43,124 nucleotides of DNA from Syntrophaceae bacterium UBA6112. Lineage in GTDB: Bacteria > Desulfobacterota > Syntrophia > Syntrophales > UBA5619. Below the pieces are notes generated by a model. That model was not told the origin of the DNA. It was given only the letters and a program-made list of their open reading frames with translations, and searched no databases. Shown piece by piece: positions 24,667 to 33,029 of the stretch (position 1 is its first letter; every line of letters begins with the position of its first letter). The position numbers were made by a program, and so were the translations under genes. Where the stretch lies: assembly GCA_002423465.1 (NCBI GenBank), contig DIWG01000029.1:1-43124 (forward strand), written 5' to 3'.

Positions 24667-27342
24667 ATGGAAGAGAAGAAGCGTCCCAAGCTGGTTCTGG
24701 TCGATGGGAGCAATTACCTGTTCCGGGCCTTCTACGCGATCCGGGAACTCTCCAACTCGAAGGGTTTTCCCACGAATGCGATCTATGGTTTCACGACCAT
24801 GTTGATGAAGCTCCTGCGCGACCAGGCGCCCGATTATGTTGCCGTCGCCTTCGACGTCAAGGGGCCCACCTTCCGCCACGAGGCCTACGACGGCTACAAG
24901 GCCACGCGGAAGGCTACGCCTGAAACCCTGATCCCCCAGATCCCGTTCGTCAAGGAGATCGTCCGGGGGTTTTCCATCCCTGTCCTGGAGCAGCAGGGGA
25001 TCGAGGCCGACGACATCATCGGGACGATCGCCCGCCGGCAGGCGGAGGCGGGGATGGCGGTCGTGATCGTCTCCGGGGACAAGGACATGATGCAGCTCGT
25101 TTCTCCGGAGATCCTGATGGTCGATACGATGAAGGAGAAGACCTACGACATCGCAGCCGTGAAGGAGCGCTTCGGCGTCGGACCGGAACAGGTCGTGGAG
25201 ATCCTCGGTTTGATGGGGGACGCCTCCGACAACATCCCCGGCGTCCCCGGAATCGGTCCGAAGGGGGCGGAGCGGCTGATTGAGCAGTTCGGTTCCATCG
25301 CGGAGATCCTCGCCCATCCGGAGCGGATCCACAACGCGAAGACCCGCGAAGCGATCCTGCGGAATACGGATCAGGCGAGGTTGAGCCTTGAACTGGCTAC
25401 GATCCGGACGGACGCGGAGTTCACCTTCGATCTGGAAGCCTGCCGCCGGCGGGAGCCCGACCGCGAACTCCTGATGTCGCTCTTCAAGGAGTTTGAATTC
25501 TCGTCCCTCCTGCAGGAACTGAAGCTCCGGGAGGAAGAGGCGGCCGGGGATTACCGGATCGTCCGGATGCCGGAGGAATTGGCGGCGCTTGCGATCAGGT
25601 TGCGGGGGGCGAAGTCGTTTTCGATCGACCTGATTCCCTCTTCACCGGAGGCGATGCGGGCCTCTCTTGTCGGGATGGCCTTAGGCGCTGCCTCCGGGGA
25701 GGCATTTTATATCCCGCTCGCGCATGAGGAAGCCGGGGCGCAGCTTGCGGCCGGTACGGTCTTCGAAACCCTGGGACCCTTCCTTGCCGACCCGGCGGTC
25801 CAAAAGCATGGCCACGATCTGAAGACCGCCCTGATCCTGCTTTCTATCGTTGGCGTTCCTCTCCGGGGCTTCGGTTGTGACACGATGGTTGCCTCCTACC
25901 TGCTCAATCCTGCGAAACACAGCTTCGAGCTTGCCGAAACGGTCCTCGACCACCTCGGTAGGCAGATTCCCACCGAAAAGGAGATCATCGGGAGCGGGGC
26001 GAAGAGGATTCCCTTTGCCGACGTTCCCGTCGGGAAAACGGCGGACTACGCCTGCATCCGCGCAGACGCCGTTCTCACGCTGGCCGCGGAGCTGGAGCGG
26101 AAGATGGCCGCGGCGGACATGGAGGCGCTCTTCCGGGATGTGGAGATGCCGCTTGTTAACATCCTTGCCGGGATGGAACGCCACGGGGTCCTGCTCGATC
26201 TGACGCTCCTCCGGTCGATGTCGCTGGAAATCGAGCAGCTTCTCGCCCTTTCGGAGGAGAAGATCCACCGCCTGGCGGGGGAGAAATTCAACGTCAACTC
26301 CCCCAAGCAGCTCCAGACCATTCTCTTCGAAAAACTGGGACTGCCGAGGGGCAGAAAGACCAAAGAGGGGTACTCCACCGATGTGGATGTCCTGACCTCT
26401 CTCGCCCAGAGCCACGAGCTTCCTGCGGAGATCCTCGCCTTCCGCGGGATGGCCAAACTCAAATCGACCTACATCGACGCCCTGCCGGAAATGGTTCATC
26501 CCCGGACGGGCCGGGTCCACACCACGTACAATCAGACCGTGACGGCGACGGGCCGCCTCTCCAGCAGCAACCCGAACCTCCAGAATATTCCGATTCGCAC
26601 CCTCGAGGGGAAGCGAATTCGCCAGGCCTTCATCGCGCCTTCCGGCTGGGAAATCCTCTCCGCCGATTATTCCCAGATCGAGCTGCGAGTCCTCGCCCAC
26701 CTCTCCGGGGATAAGGCCCTGCTCGATGCCTTCGCTACCGACGAGGACATCCACAGCCGGACCGCGTCCGACATCTTCGGCGTTTTTCCCGAGATGGTCA
26801 ATCCCGATATGCGGCGGCAGGCGAAGGTGATCAATTTCGGCGTCCTCTACGGGATGAGCGCCTTCGGCCTCGCGAAGGAGCTTGGGATCACACAGAAACT
26901 CGCCCAGGCCTACATCGACAGTTATTTCCAAAGATACCAGGGGGTCCGGGATTATCTCGACGGCCTCCTCGCCCAGGCGAGACGGGAGGGATACGTGACG
27001 ACGCTTTTCCGGCGGCGGCGGTATCTCCCGGAGATCCACAGTCCCCAGGCCCCCGTCCGGCAATTCGCCGAACGGATGGCGATCAACGCCCCCATCCAGG
27101 GGACGGCCGCCGACCTGATCAAGGTTGCGATGGTCCGGATCTCCAGGCGTTTGGAGCGGGAAGGGCTCTCGGCTTTCATGATCATGCAGGTGCATGACGA
27201 GCTGGTTTTCGAGGCGCCCGTTGCCGAAAGAGATGGCTTGACGGCCCTTGTCCGGGAGGAGATGGAGGGGGTGCTCAAACTCAGCGTCCCCCTTCGCGTA
27301 GAGATTGCCGCCGGCAGAAACTGGGACGAGGCGCACACCTGA
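24667..27342 (+). CDS. polA: DNA polymerase I
   Basis: 891 residues. N-terminal 5'-3' exonuclease (1-285: LVDGSNYLFRAFYAIR, IEADDIIGTIAR, SGDKDMMQLV, GLMGDASDNIPGVPGIGPK). The middle 3'-5' exonuclease region (about 295-480) is worn: the exo I DxE motif reads DLI, so the glutamate is lost. The polymerase domain has TATGRLSS, motif A SADYSQIELRVLAHL (near 667), motif B RRQAKVINFGVLYGMSAFG, and motif C QVHDELVFE (near 841). It fills gaps in repair and replaces RNA primers; proofreading is probably absent, as in several other bacterial Pol I enzymes. It follows the last heme gene closely in the same direction. Confidence 0.96.
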   Translation: MEEKKRPKLVLVDGSNYLFRAFYAIRELSNSKGFPTNAIYGFTTMLMKLLRDQAPDYVAVAFDVKGPTFRHEAYDGYKATRKATPETLIPQIPFVKEIVRGFSIPVLEQQGIEADDIIGTIARRQAEAGMAVVIVSGDKDMMQLVSPEILMVDTMKEKTYDIAAVKERFGVGPEQVVEILGLMGDASDNIPGVPGIGPKGAERLIEQFGSIAEILAHPERIHNAKTREAILRNTDQARLSLELATIRTDAEFTFDLEACRRREPDRELLMSLFKEFEFSSLLQELKLREEEAAGDYRIVRMPEELAALAIRLRGAKSFSIDLIPSSPEAMRASLVGMALGAASGEAFYIPLAHEEAGAQLAAGTVFETLGPFLADPAVQKHGHDLKTALILLSIVGVPLRGFGCDTMVASYLLNPAKHSFELAETVLDHLGRQIPTEKEIIGSGAKRIPFADVPVGKTADYACIRADAVLTLAAELERKMAAADMEALFRDVEMPLVNILAGMERHGVLLDLTLLRSMSLEIEQLLALSEEKIHRLAGEKFNVNSPKQLQTILFEKLGLPRGRKTKEGYSTDVDVLTSLAQSHELPAEILAFRGMAKLKSTYIDALPEMVHPRTGRVHTTYNQTVTATGRLSSSNPNLQNIPIRTLEGKRIRQAFIAPSGWEILSADYSQIELRVLAHLSGDKALLDAFATDEDIHSRTASDIFGVFPEMVNPDMRRQAKVINFGVLYGMSAFGLAKELGITQKLAQAYIDSYFQRYQGVRDYLDGLLAQARREGYVTTLFRRRRYLPEIHSPQAPVRQFAERMAINAPIQGTAADLIKVAMVRISRRLEREGLSAFMIMQVHDELVFEAPVAERDGLTALVREEMEGVLKLSVPLRVEIAAGRNWDEAHT

Positions 27343-27486
27343 GAGGCGCCCCCGCTGCCGCATGCGTGAATCGTATTTGCGTTAGTGTGGGATGAGTAAA
27401 ACCGTGAGTTCACCTATCACGTCCACACCGCAAATGATCATCAGGACGTGAAACGGGCCATTCATATCCAGAGAGGAGGACGCCAG

Positions 27487-28683
27487 ATGGTTAAAATAAT
27501 TTTATTTCCTGCCGTCATAACTCTTTTGGCGGGGATTTTTTTCATCAATCCTGTGTTTTCTCAAAGCCGCACCACTGAAAAATGTGTTAGCTTCACGACA
27601 GGGCAGCACAGCGTTGGGAGCACATGGACTGAAAGGAAAAGCGGCGTTACCTATTCATGCCACTGCTATAGAAATCAAGGCATGGTATGCAAGCCGGTAT
27701 CATCCTTTCAATCACCTTCGATGCCTTCCGGCAAAGGCTTAAGTTCCTCCCAGCAGATGGCGGCGGGGTTAATGGGTGCGCTTTTGGGTGCAGCATTCAA
27801 CTTTGAGGATTTAGATGCTCCGCCCGATACGTCCTATCAGGACGCGTTGAGACAACAGCAGGAGGAATTGAAGAAACAGCAAGAAATCAAGAAACAGGCG
27901 ATAGAGCGGTGGGTGAATTTGCAGGCCGAGGCAGAGGCAAAAAGACTGAATGAAGAAGCAGAAAGAAAGCGAAAAGGCAAAAATCTTCTCGCAGAGGTCC
28001 GCATCGGCGGTAAAGATCTGGAGCCGGAACCCATGGGGAAGGGAAAGCTCACCCCATTTCGCTGGGACACGCCGAAGGTACTTGAACCGGCTCCGTCAGG
28101 ACAGTATCAAACGGCCAAGTTTACGGAGACGGAAAGGTATTTGTGTGCCGCATACTTTTCAAAGATCGCGGAAAGCGCGGCAAACCGTGGAGATTTGGAA
28201 GGCGCCCGTTTTTATGGAACCCAGATGGACAATGTAATGCAGCGCTATCCAACGGCGATCGAATGCAAACCGCCCAAGGAAATATCGACCACGGCGGATG
28301 TGAAGAAAATGGGCGAACTCAATCAGAAGTACACCAAGATGGCAATGGTTTATCGGGAGATCATGCCGAAAATCGAACAACTGCAAGAGATCGAAATCAA
28401 GCTGGAGGAAGGAAGAAAGAAAAGAGAAGATGCCGAGCAAAAAATGCTGGAGCTGGACAAACAGATCGAGGAAATCAAGGCAAGGAGCCAGACTGCCGAT
28501 ACCCCTGAGCAGAAAACCCAGGAAGACGACCTTCTGGCCCAGGCATTGGCTCTAAAATCCGAGGCTGAAAAACAGCAGCAGGAGGCAGTTCATTCAGAAG
28601 AAAAGATGACAAAGGAAAAGCAGGGCATAGAAGAGGAATTAAATGCAATAAAAGATAAAATGCAGACAGGAGGACGCCGATGA
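27487..28683 (+). CDS. Exported coiled-coil protein of unknown function
   Basis: 398 residues; GGAGG seven bases before the ATG at 27487 decides the start (an ATG at 27448 gives 13 more residues). A signal peptide (about 1-26, ending VFSQS) is followed by a small Cys-containing region (CVSF, YSCHCYRNQGMVC), a Gly/Ala stretch (AAGLMGALLGAAF), a Gln/Glu/Lys-rich helix (115-170), and long coiled coils (about 290-395). The four clustered cysteines could form disulfides in the periplasm. I recognise no family. It overlaps the TPR lipoprotein gene by four bases, so the two are probably partners. Confidence 0.75.
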   Translation: MVKIILFPAVITLLAGIFFINPVFSQSRTTEKCVSFTTGQHSVGSTWTERKSGVTYSCHCYRNQGMVCKPVSSFQSPSMPSGKGLSSSQQMAAGLMGALLGAAFNFEDLDAPPDTSYQDALRQQQEELKKQQEIKKQAIERWVNLQAEAEAKRLNEEAERKRKGKNLLAEVRIGGKDLEPEPMGKGKLTPFRWDTPKVLEPAPSGQYQTAKFTETERYLCAAYFSKIAESAANRGDLEGARFYGTQMDNVMQRYPTAIECKPPKEISTTADVKKMGELNQKYTKMAMVYREIMPKIEQLQEIEIKLEEGRKKREDAEQKMLELDKQIEEIKARSQTADTPEQKTQEDDLLAQALALKSEAEKQQQEAVHSEEKMTKEKQGIEEELNAIKDKMQTGGRR

Positions 28684-30743
28684 AAGGATTATGTTTAAAT
28701 GTGATGCACGGTATGAAAATGTTCTGTGTTTTGACATTAATTGTGGCAGTGTTCTCCGGATGTGATGATGTTACACGGGAGGGGTGGGATGCGTTGATTT
28801 CCGGTGATTACAAGGAGGCGATAACGGGATTCAAGTCGTGTGTTGATAGCGAAGGTGATACAGGAGAATCCGCATCGTGGTGTTCATTTATGCTCGGTAA
28901 GGCATATTTTGAAAACCAACAATATCCGGAGGCTATAGCTTATTTTAAAAGAGCTATAGATGTATACAAAAAAGGTATGTATGTTTTTCACCTCGACTAT
29001 GCTTGGCGTTTCTGGCTTGGGAGAGCTTATTTTGAGAATAAGCAATATAAAGAAGCTATCGTGAATTTTGACAAAGCGGCCTCTATTGCGCCCGAAAATC
29101 CTGAAACCATGATCCCGAGCGATTATACAGCCATGAGAAAATATTATTTGCCTTTGATCCCGCGCAAAAGTAGTTGCTATATTTGGCTTGGCAATGCTTA
29201 TTATCAGGATGCTCAATATCAAGAGGCCGTAGGCGCATATAAAAAGTCAATTGAATTAGATCCTTCGGAAACATATGCTTATGAAAATATAGCTGCCGCC
29301 TATAGGGGATTGAAACAGTATGATGATGCCCTAACAGCAGCCAAAAGATCGATAGAAGTCAAGCCCACTGGCTTTGCATATAGTACATTAGCCACGATAT
29401 ATACAGATAAAAAACAATACATCGATGCCATTGCCGCATACAAAAAGGCAATCGAGCTTGCTCCTAAGAATATTTCACACTATTTTTCTCTCTCCAATCT
29501 ATATTCCGCAAAAGAAGACTATGCCGGAGCGATCGCCGTCAATCAGAAGGCGCAAGCGCTGGCGCCCGAAAATGCGTATATTCCGTACGCGATTGCATCC
29601 TTCTATATGTACATGGGGAAATACGATGAGGCGATCGGTTCACTGAACAAGTCGATATCGTTAAGGACGGTCACCGGGGTCGGTTTGGAAATTGCCGTTG
29701 AAGAAAATGATCCGGTGGTTAAAAACGTAAAGGAAGGGCCTGCAAAAAGGGCAGGCGTTCAAGCAGGCGATAGGATCATCCGCATCAACGGTCAGTCCAC
29801 AGACGGATGGGATATCAATAAGGTTGTTCAACATCTAAAAGGAACGGAAGGTACTCAGGTTGCTCTTACGGTCAAAAGAAAGAGCCTTGACAAACCGGTC
29901 GAAAAAACGGTTACGAGAGAAACGATCATTTCCAAAGAGGCTGCCGCTCCTCTGGCGTTTCGAAGTTTTGCGCACAAAGAAAAAGGGAATCTGGAGGCTT
30001 TCTATCAGGACGCCCGGAAGGCATACGCCATCGATCCCGATGACGGTTGGGCAAAAAGGGCAATGTGCGTTTCCTGGATGGAGCAGGGCAAGTATCAGGA
30101 TGCGTTAAATATCCTCTCAAGGATCAAAGACAGCCCGTTTGACCGCATGCTTGAGGCGACTGCCCATGCCAAAAACGGAGACATGGAGAAAGCGGCAGCG
30201 GTTGCCGCCCTCATTCCGGAAGACTATCTGTCATCCAGGAGAGCCCATCATCAAAGCTACAGGAAAGCGCTTTTTGAATCTCTGAAACCGCATCTCCTTG
30301 CCAAGAAGAATGCCGCCAAATTGCTTGAGCTGAAGGGGGATGCCAGAGAAGCCCTCAGGGAGTATTCGGACATTCTAAAGATCGCCGATGACAAGGGAAA
30401 AACGGAGATCAGAAATCATATCGGTGGTTTGATGAAGAAAAACCCGTCTCTTGCGGAACTTCCCGAGGAGGCAAGAAAGTATGTCATGAGAGGTGAAGCG
30501 CTGATCAAGGATGGCAAGTTTGATGATGCGGTAAAGGAATTCAATACGGCGATGAAACTTGCGCCATGGAATCCACAGATTTATTTCAATACGGCCCTTG
30601 TCTATGTGGAATTGAAAGAATACGCCAAAGCTATAAATTTTATGAACATCTATCTCGATCTTTATCCCGATGCTCCGAATTCACGTCAGGTGAAAGACGA
30701 GATTTATAAATTGGAAGTAAGGGTTGAGAAGGGGGTGAAATAA
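28680..30743 (+). CDS. TPR-PDZ lipoprotein
   Basis: 687 residues. A lipobox (VFSGC, Cys28) marks a lipoprotein. About eight TPR units follow (for example GDYKEAITGFKSC, NQQYPEAIAYFKRAI, DAQYQEAVGAYKKSIELDP), then a PDZ domain (about 333-420: VVKNVKEGPAKRAGVQAGDR, IIRINGQSTDGW), then more TPR units to the C-terminus. It is likely a scaffold at the outer or inner membrane. Base use changes within the gene: the first 800 bases are clearly more AT-rich than the rest and than the neighbours, which suggests a mosaic origin. Translation is coupled to the preceding coiled-coil gene by ATGA. Confidence 0.85.
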   Translation: MKGLCLNVMHGMKMFCVLTLIVAVFSGCDDVTREGWDALISGDYKEAITGFKSCVDSEGDTGESASWCSFMLGKAYFENQQYPEAIAYFKRAIDVYKKGMYVFHLDYAWRFWLGRAYFENKQYKEAIVNFDKAASIAPENPETMIPSDYTAMRKYYLPLIPRKSSCYIWLGNAYYQDAQYQEAVGAYKKSIELDPSETYAYENIAAAYRGLKQYDDALTAAKRSIEVKPTGFAYSTLATIYTDKKQYIDAIAAYKKAIELAPKNISHYFSLSNLYSAKEDYAGAIAVNQKAQALAPENAYIPYAIASFYMYMGKYDEAIGSLNKSISLRTVTGVGLEIAVEENDPVVKNVKEGPAKRAGVQAGDRIIRINGQSTDGWDINKVVQHLKGTEGTQVALTVKRKSLDKPVEKTVTRETIISKEAAAPLAFRSFAHKEKGNLEAFYQDARKAYAIDPDDGWAKRAMCVSWMEQGKYQDALNILSRIKDSPFDRMLEATAHAKNGDMEKAAAVAALIPEDYLSSRRAHHQSYRKALFESLKPHLLAKKNAAKLLELKGDAREALREYSDILKIADDKGKTEIRNHIGGLMKKNPSLAELPEEARKYVMRGEALIKDGKFDDAVKEFNTAMKLAPWNPQIYFNTALVYVELKEYAKAINFMNIYLDLYPDAPNSRQVKDEIYKLEVRVEKGVK

Positions 30744-30808
30744 ATACCCATAAAATGGCGATGGCGGTGACGAGATGAACGTCGAGAAAACAAGAGAGAG
30801 AGGAAACC

Positions 30809-31537
30809 ATGGGTGAATCAAAGATTGCCGTCGTTACAGGCGGCAGCCGCGGGATCGGCCGGGCGATTGCCGTTGAACTGGCCGCGAACGGGCATCAAAT
30901 GGTCATTACGTATCAAAGCAACGATGAGGCGGCGGAGGAAACGTTGCGGCTGATCCGGGAGGCCGGAGGGAGCGGGGAGGCGGTGAAGTTCGATGTGGGC
31001 AACGCCGCCGAGGCGGAAGTTGCGGTCAACGAACTGGTGGGACGACTGGAGCGGATCGATGTCCTGGTGAACAATGCCGGGGTGACGGCGGACGGTCTTT
31101 TCCTGATGATGCCCCGGAAGGACTGGAACGCGGTGATCGATACGACCCTCCACGGGTTCTACAACATGACCAAACCGGTCCTGCGCAGTATGCTGCGCCG
31201 AAAGAGAGGCTCCATCGTCTCCCTGTCGTCCGTTTCGGCCCTGCTCTGCAACCGGGGCCAGGCCAATTACGCCGCGGCAAAGGCCGGCCTCATCGCCGCC
31301 AGCCGCGTTCTCAGCGCCGAAGTGGCCCGGCTCGGGATCAGGGTGAACGTCGTGGCGCCGGGGCCGGTCGACACGGACATGCTCCGGGACGCCCCGCTGG
31401 AACACATCAAGCAACTGATCCCGATGGGACGGATCGGCCGGCCCGAGGAGGTGGCGAAGGTGGTCCGCTTCCTCTGCTCCGACGACGCCTCCTACATCAC
31501 CGGCCAGGTCATCTCCGTGAACGGGGGGATGTTCTGA
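30809..31537 (+). CDS. 3-oxoacyl-ACP reductase FabG-like (SDR)
   Basis: 242 residues with the classical SDR pattern: TGGSRGIG for NADPH, NNAGVT, Ser in SLSSVSAL, catalytic YAAAK, and a terminal 'SYITGQVISVNGGMF'. It would reduce beta-ketoacyl-ACP during chain building. Housekeeping fabG usually sits with acpP/fabD; here it is followed within two bases by a LolA-like gene and then a DUF3261 lipoprotein gene, the set found in aryl polyene-type loci, so a dedicated reductase for a polyene lipid is more likely. AGAGAGG precedes the ATG. Confidence 0.85.
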   Translation: MGESKIAVVTGGSRGIGRAIAVELAANGHQMVITYQSNDEAAEETLRLIREAGGSGEAVKFDVGNAAEAEVAVNELVGRLERIDVLVNNAGVTADGLFLMMPRKDWNAVIDTTLHGFYNMTKPVLRSMLRRKRGSIVSLSSVSALLCNRGQANYAAAKAGLIAASRVLSAEVARLGIRVNVVAPGPVDTDMLRDAPLEHIKQLIPMGRIGRPEEVAKVVRFLCSDDASYITGQVISVNGGMF

Positions 31538-31539
31538 GG

Positions 31540-32181
31540 ATGAAGGGATATCTTGCCGGCCCGGCGCGCCGTACCCTCGTCCCCCTTTGCGGGCTGATCC
31601 TGCTGCTGCCCCTCCTTGTTGCCTGGGCCGACGGTTGGGAAGGGCTCCGCGAGGCCTCCCGCCGGATCACCTCCGTTGAGGCCCGCTTCGTGCAGAAAAA
31701 GACGCTGCCGATGCTCTCCCGGCCGTTTGTCTCCGAGGGGCGATTTTTCTTCCAGGCCCCAGGTTCGCTCCGCTGGGAATACGACCGTCCCGTCCGAAGC
31801 GTTCTGCTCATGAAGAGCGGCGCCGTGAAGCGTTATCTCCATGATCCGGGCGGCTGGCGCGAAGATGCCGGCGCGTCGCTGACCGCCATGCGGGTGGTCC
31901 TGGAGGAGATCGTGAACTGGCAGCAGGGGCGGTTTGACGCCAACCCCCATTTTCAGGCATCACTGTCGACCGATCCCGAGCCGCGGGTGACGCTCGTTCC
32001 CAGGGAACCTTCCTGGGGCAAGATGATCCGGCGGATCGAACTAACCCTTTCCCGGGAGCAGGCCGGCGTCATGAAGAGCGTCCGGGTGGTGGAGGACGAA
32101 CGCTCCTTCACTGAACTTGATTTCAGCCGGATCCGGATCAATCGCTCCCTGCCGGCTTCCCTGTTTGAGAACGTGGAATGA
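31540..32181 (+). CDS. LolA-like outer-membrane lipoprotein carrier protein
   Basis: 213 residues: a signal peptide (about 1-31, ending AWADG), then the LolA-type half-barrel with 'ITSVEARFVQKKTLPMLSRP' and GRFFFQAPGSLRWEYDRP, both typical of the LolA variant found in aryl polyene clusters. It probably ferries the lipid product or a lipoprotein across the periplasm. It starts two bases after the fabG stop and overlaps the next gene by four bases. Confidence 0.82.
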   Translation: MKGYLAGPARRTLVPLCGLILLLPLLVAWADGWEGLREASRRITSVEARFVQKKTLPMLSRPFVSEGRFFFQAPGSLRWEYDRPVRSVLLMKSGAVKRYLHDPGGWREDAGASLTAMRVVLEEIVNWQQGRFDANPHFQASLSTDPEPRVTLVPREPSWGKMIRRIELTLSREQAGVMKSVRVVEDERSFTELDFSRIRINRSLPASLFENVE

Positions 32182-32876
32182 ACGCGATGTTTAGCCGTCT
32201 GATCCCGATTTCCGCATTCTTTGCCTTTTGTTTCCTTGTCGTTGGTTGTGCGGGACTCAGGCCCCTGACGCCCCTCGACCCGGCCCGGAAATCCGCCGTA
32301 CTGGAAGATTGCCGGCGTCCGTTCCTGCCGGGGAAGTACCGGCTCGTTCATGCTCTGGAAACGGTCATGCCCGATGGCGCGAAAGGGACAGCCATCGGGG
32401 TGCTCGTGGCCGATCCGCGGACGCGGAGTTTCCGGACGGTTATGATGACGATCGAGGGATTTGTGCTGTTTGACGCCGAAGCGGGAGAGACCCTGATCGT
32501 TCACCGTGCCGTGTCGCCCTTCGACGCGCCGGCATTTGCCGAGGCGCTGGCGGAGGATATCCGTCTGGCCTTTTTCCCGCCGGGCGGGGAGCCGACAGCC
32601 TGGGGAGCCGGGGAGGCCGGCGCCCCGGCCTGCCGCTTCGATCGCGCCGATGGCAGGTTCGTGGAGGTTGTGACGATGGAAAACGGCGGCATGGGGATCC
32701 GCCTTTATGGGGCTGGACAAGAACTCCTGAAAAGGGTAAAAATAGCCGTCCCGGGGAGGCCCGGCCTGGCCGAAACGCTTGAAATCCGCGGCGGGTGGCC
32801 GCCCTATACGCTGCGGCTCAGGCTTCTGGAGAGCGAGGCGCTGGACGACTACGGAGGACTGAGTGCTGAGGACTGA
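32178..32876 (+). CDS. DUF3261-type lipoprotein
   Basis: 232 residues with a signal peptide and lipobox (VVGC, Cys about 24). Its length, lipobox and neighbours (FabG, LolA-like) agree with the DUF3261 lipoproteins of aryl polyene clusters; likeness such as GVLVADPRTRSFRTVMMTIEG is moderate. Probable role: helping to place the product in the outer membrane together with the LolA-like protein. The last ten codons run into a tandem repeat (GAGGACTGAGT), so the natural C-terminus may have been changed. Confidence 0.65.
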   Translation: MNAMFSRLIPISAFFAFCFLVVGCAGLRPLTPLDPARKSAVLEDCRRPFLPGKYRLVHALETVMPDGAKGTAIGVLVADPRTRSFRTVMMTIEGFVLFDAEAGETLIVHRAVSPFDAPAFAEALAEDIRLAFFPPGGEPTAWGAGEAGAPACRFDRADGRFVEVVTMENGGMGIRLYGAGQELLKRVKIAVPGRPGLAETLEIRGGWPPYTLRLRLLESEALDDYGGLSAED

Positions 32877-32962
32877 GTAAAAAACATAGCATCCGGTGTT
32901 TCGCACGCAGCACGCACCACAGAGGACTAAGTAAAAAACACACAGCGTCCGGCGTTTCGCAC
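32868..32962. repeat. Two imperfect direct repeats, 54-bp period
   Basis: 32868-32906 and 32922-32962 are near copies (GAGGACTGAGTAAAAAACAT.. and GAGGACTAAGTAAAAAACAC.., both ending GTTTCGCAC). A shorter third copy of GGACTGAGTGCTGAG lies just upstream within the end of the DUF3261 gene. No function is apparent. Confidence 0.75.
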
Positions 32963-33029
32963 TTGGTGCTCAGCGCTCGGCGATTGCTTCCGCTTCCGGG
33001 AACGGAAACGATAAAGGAAAAAGGATCCT

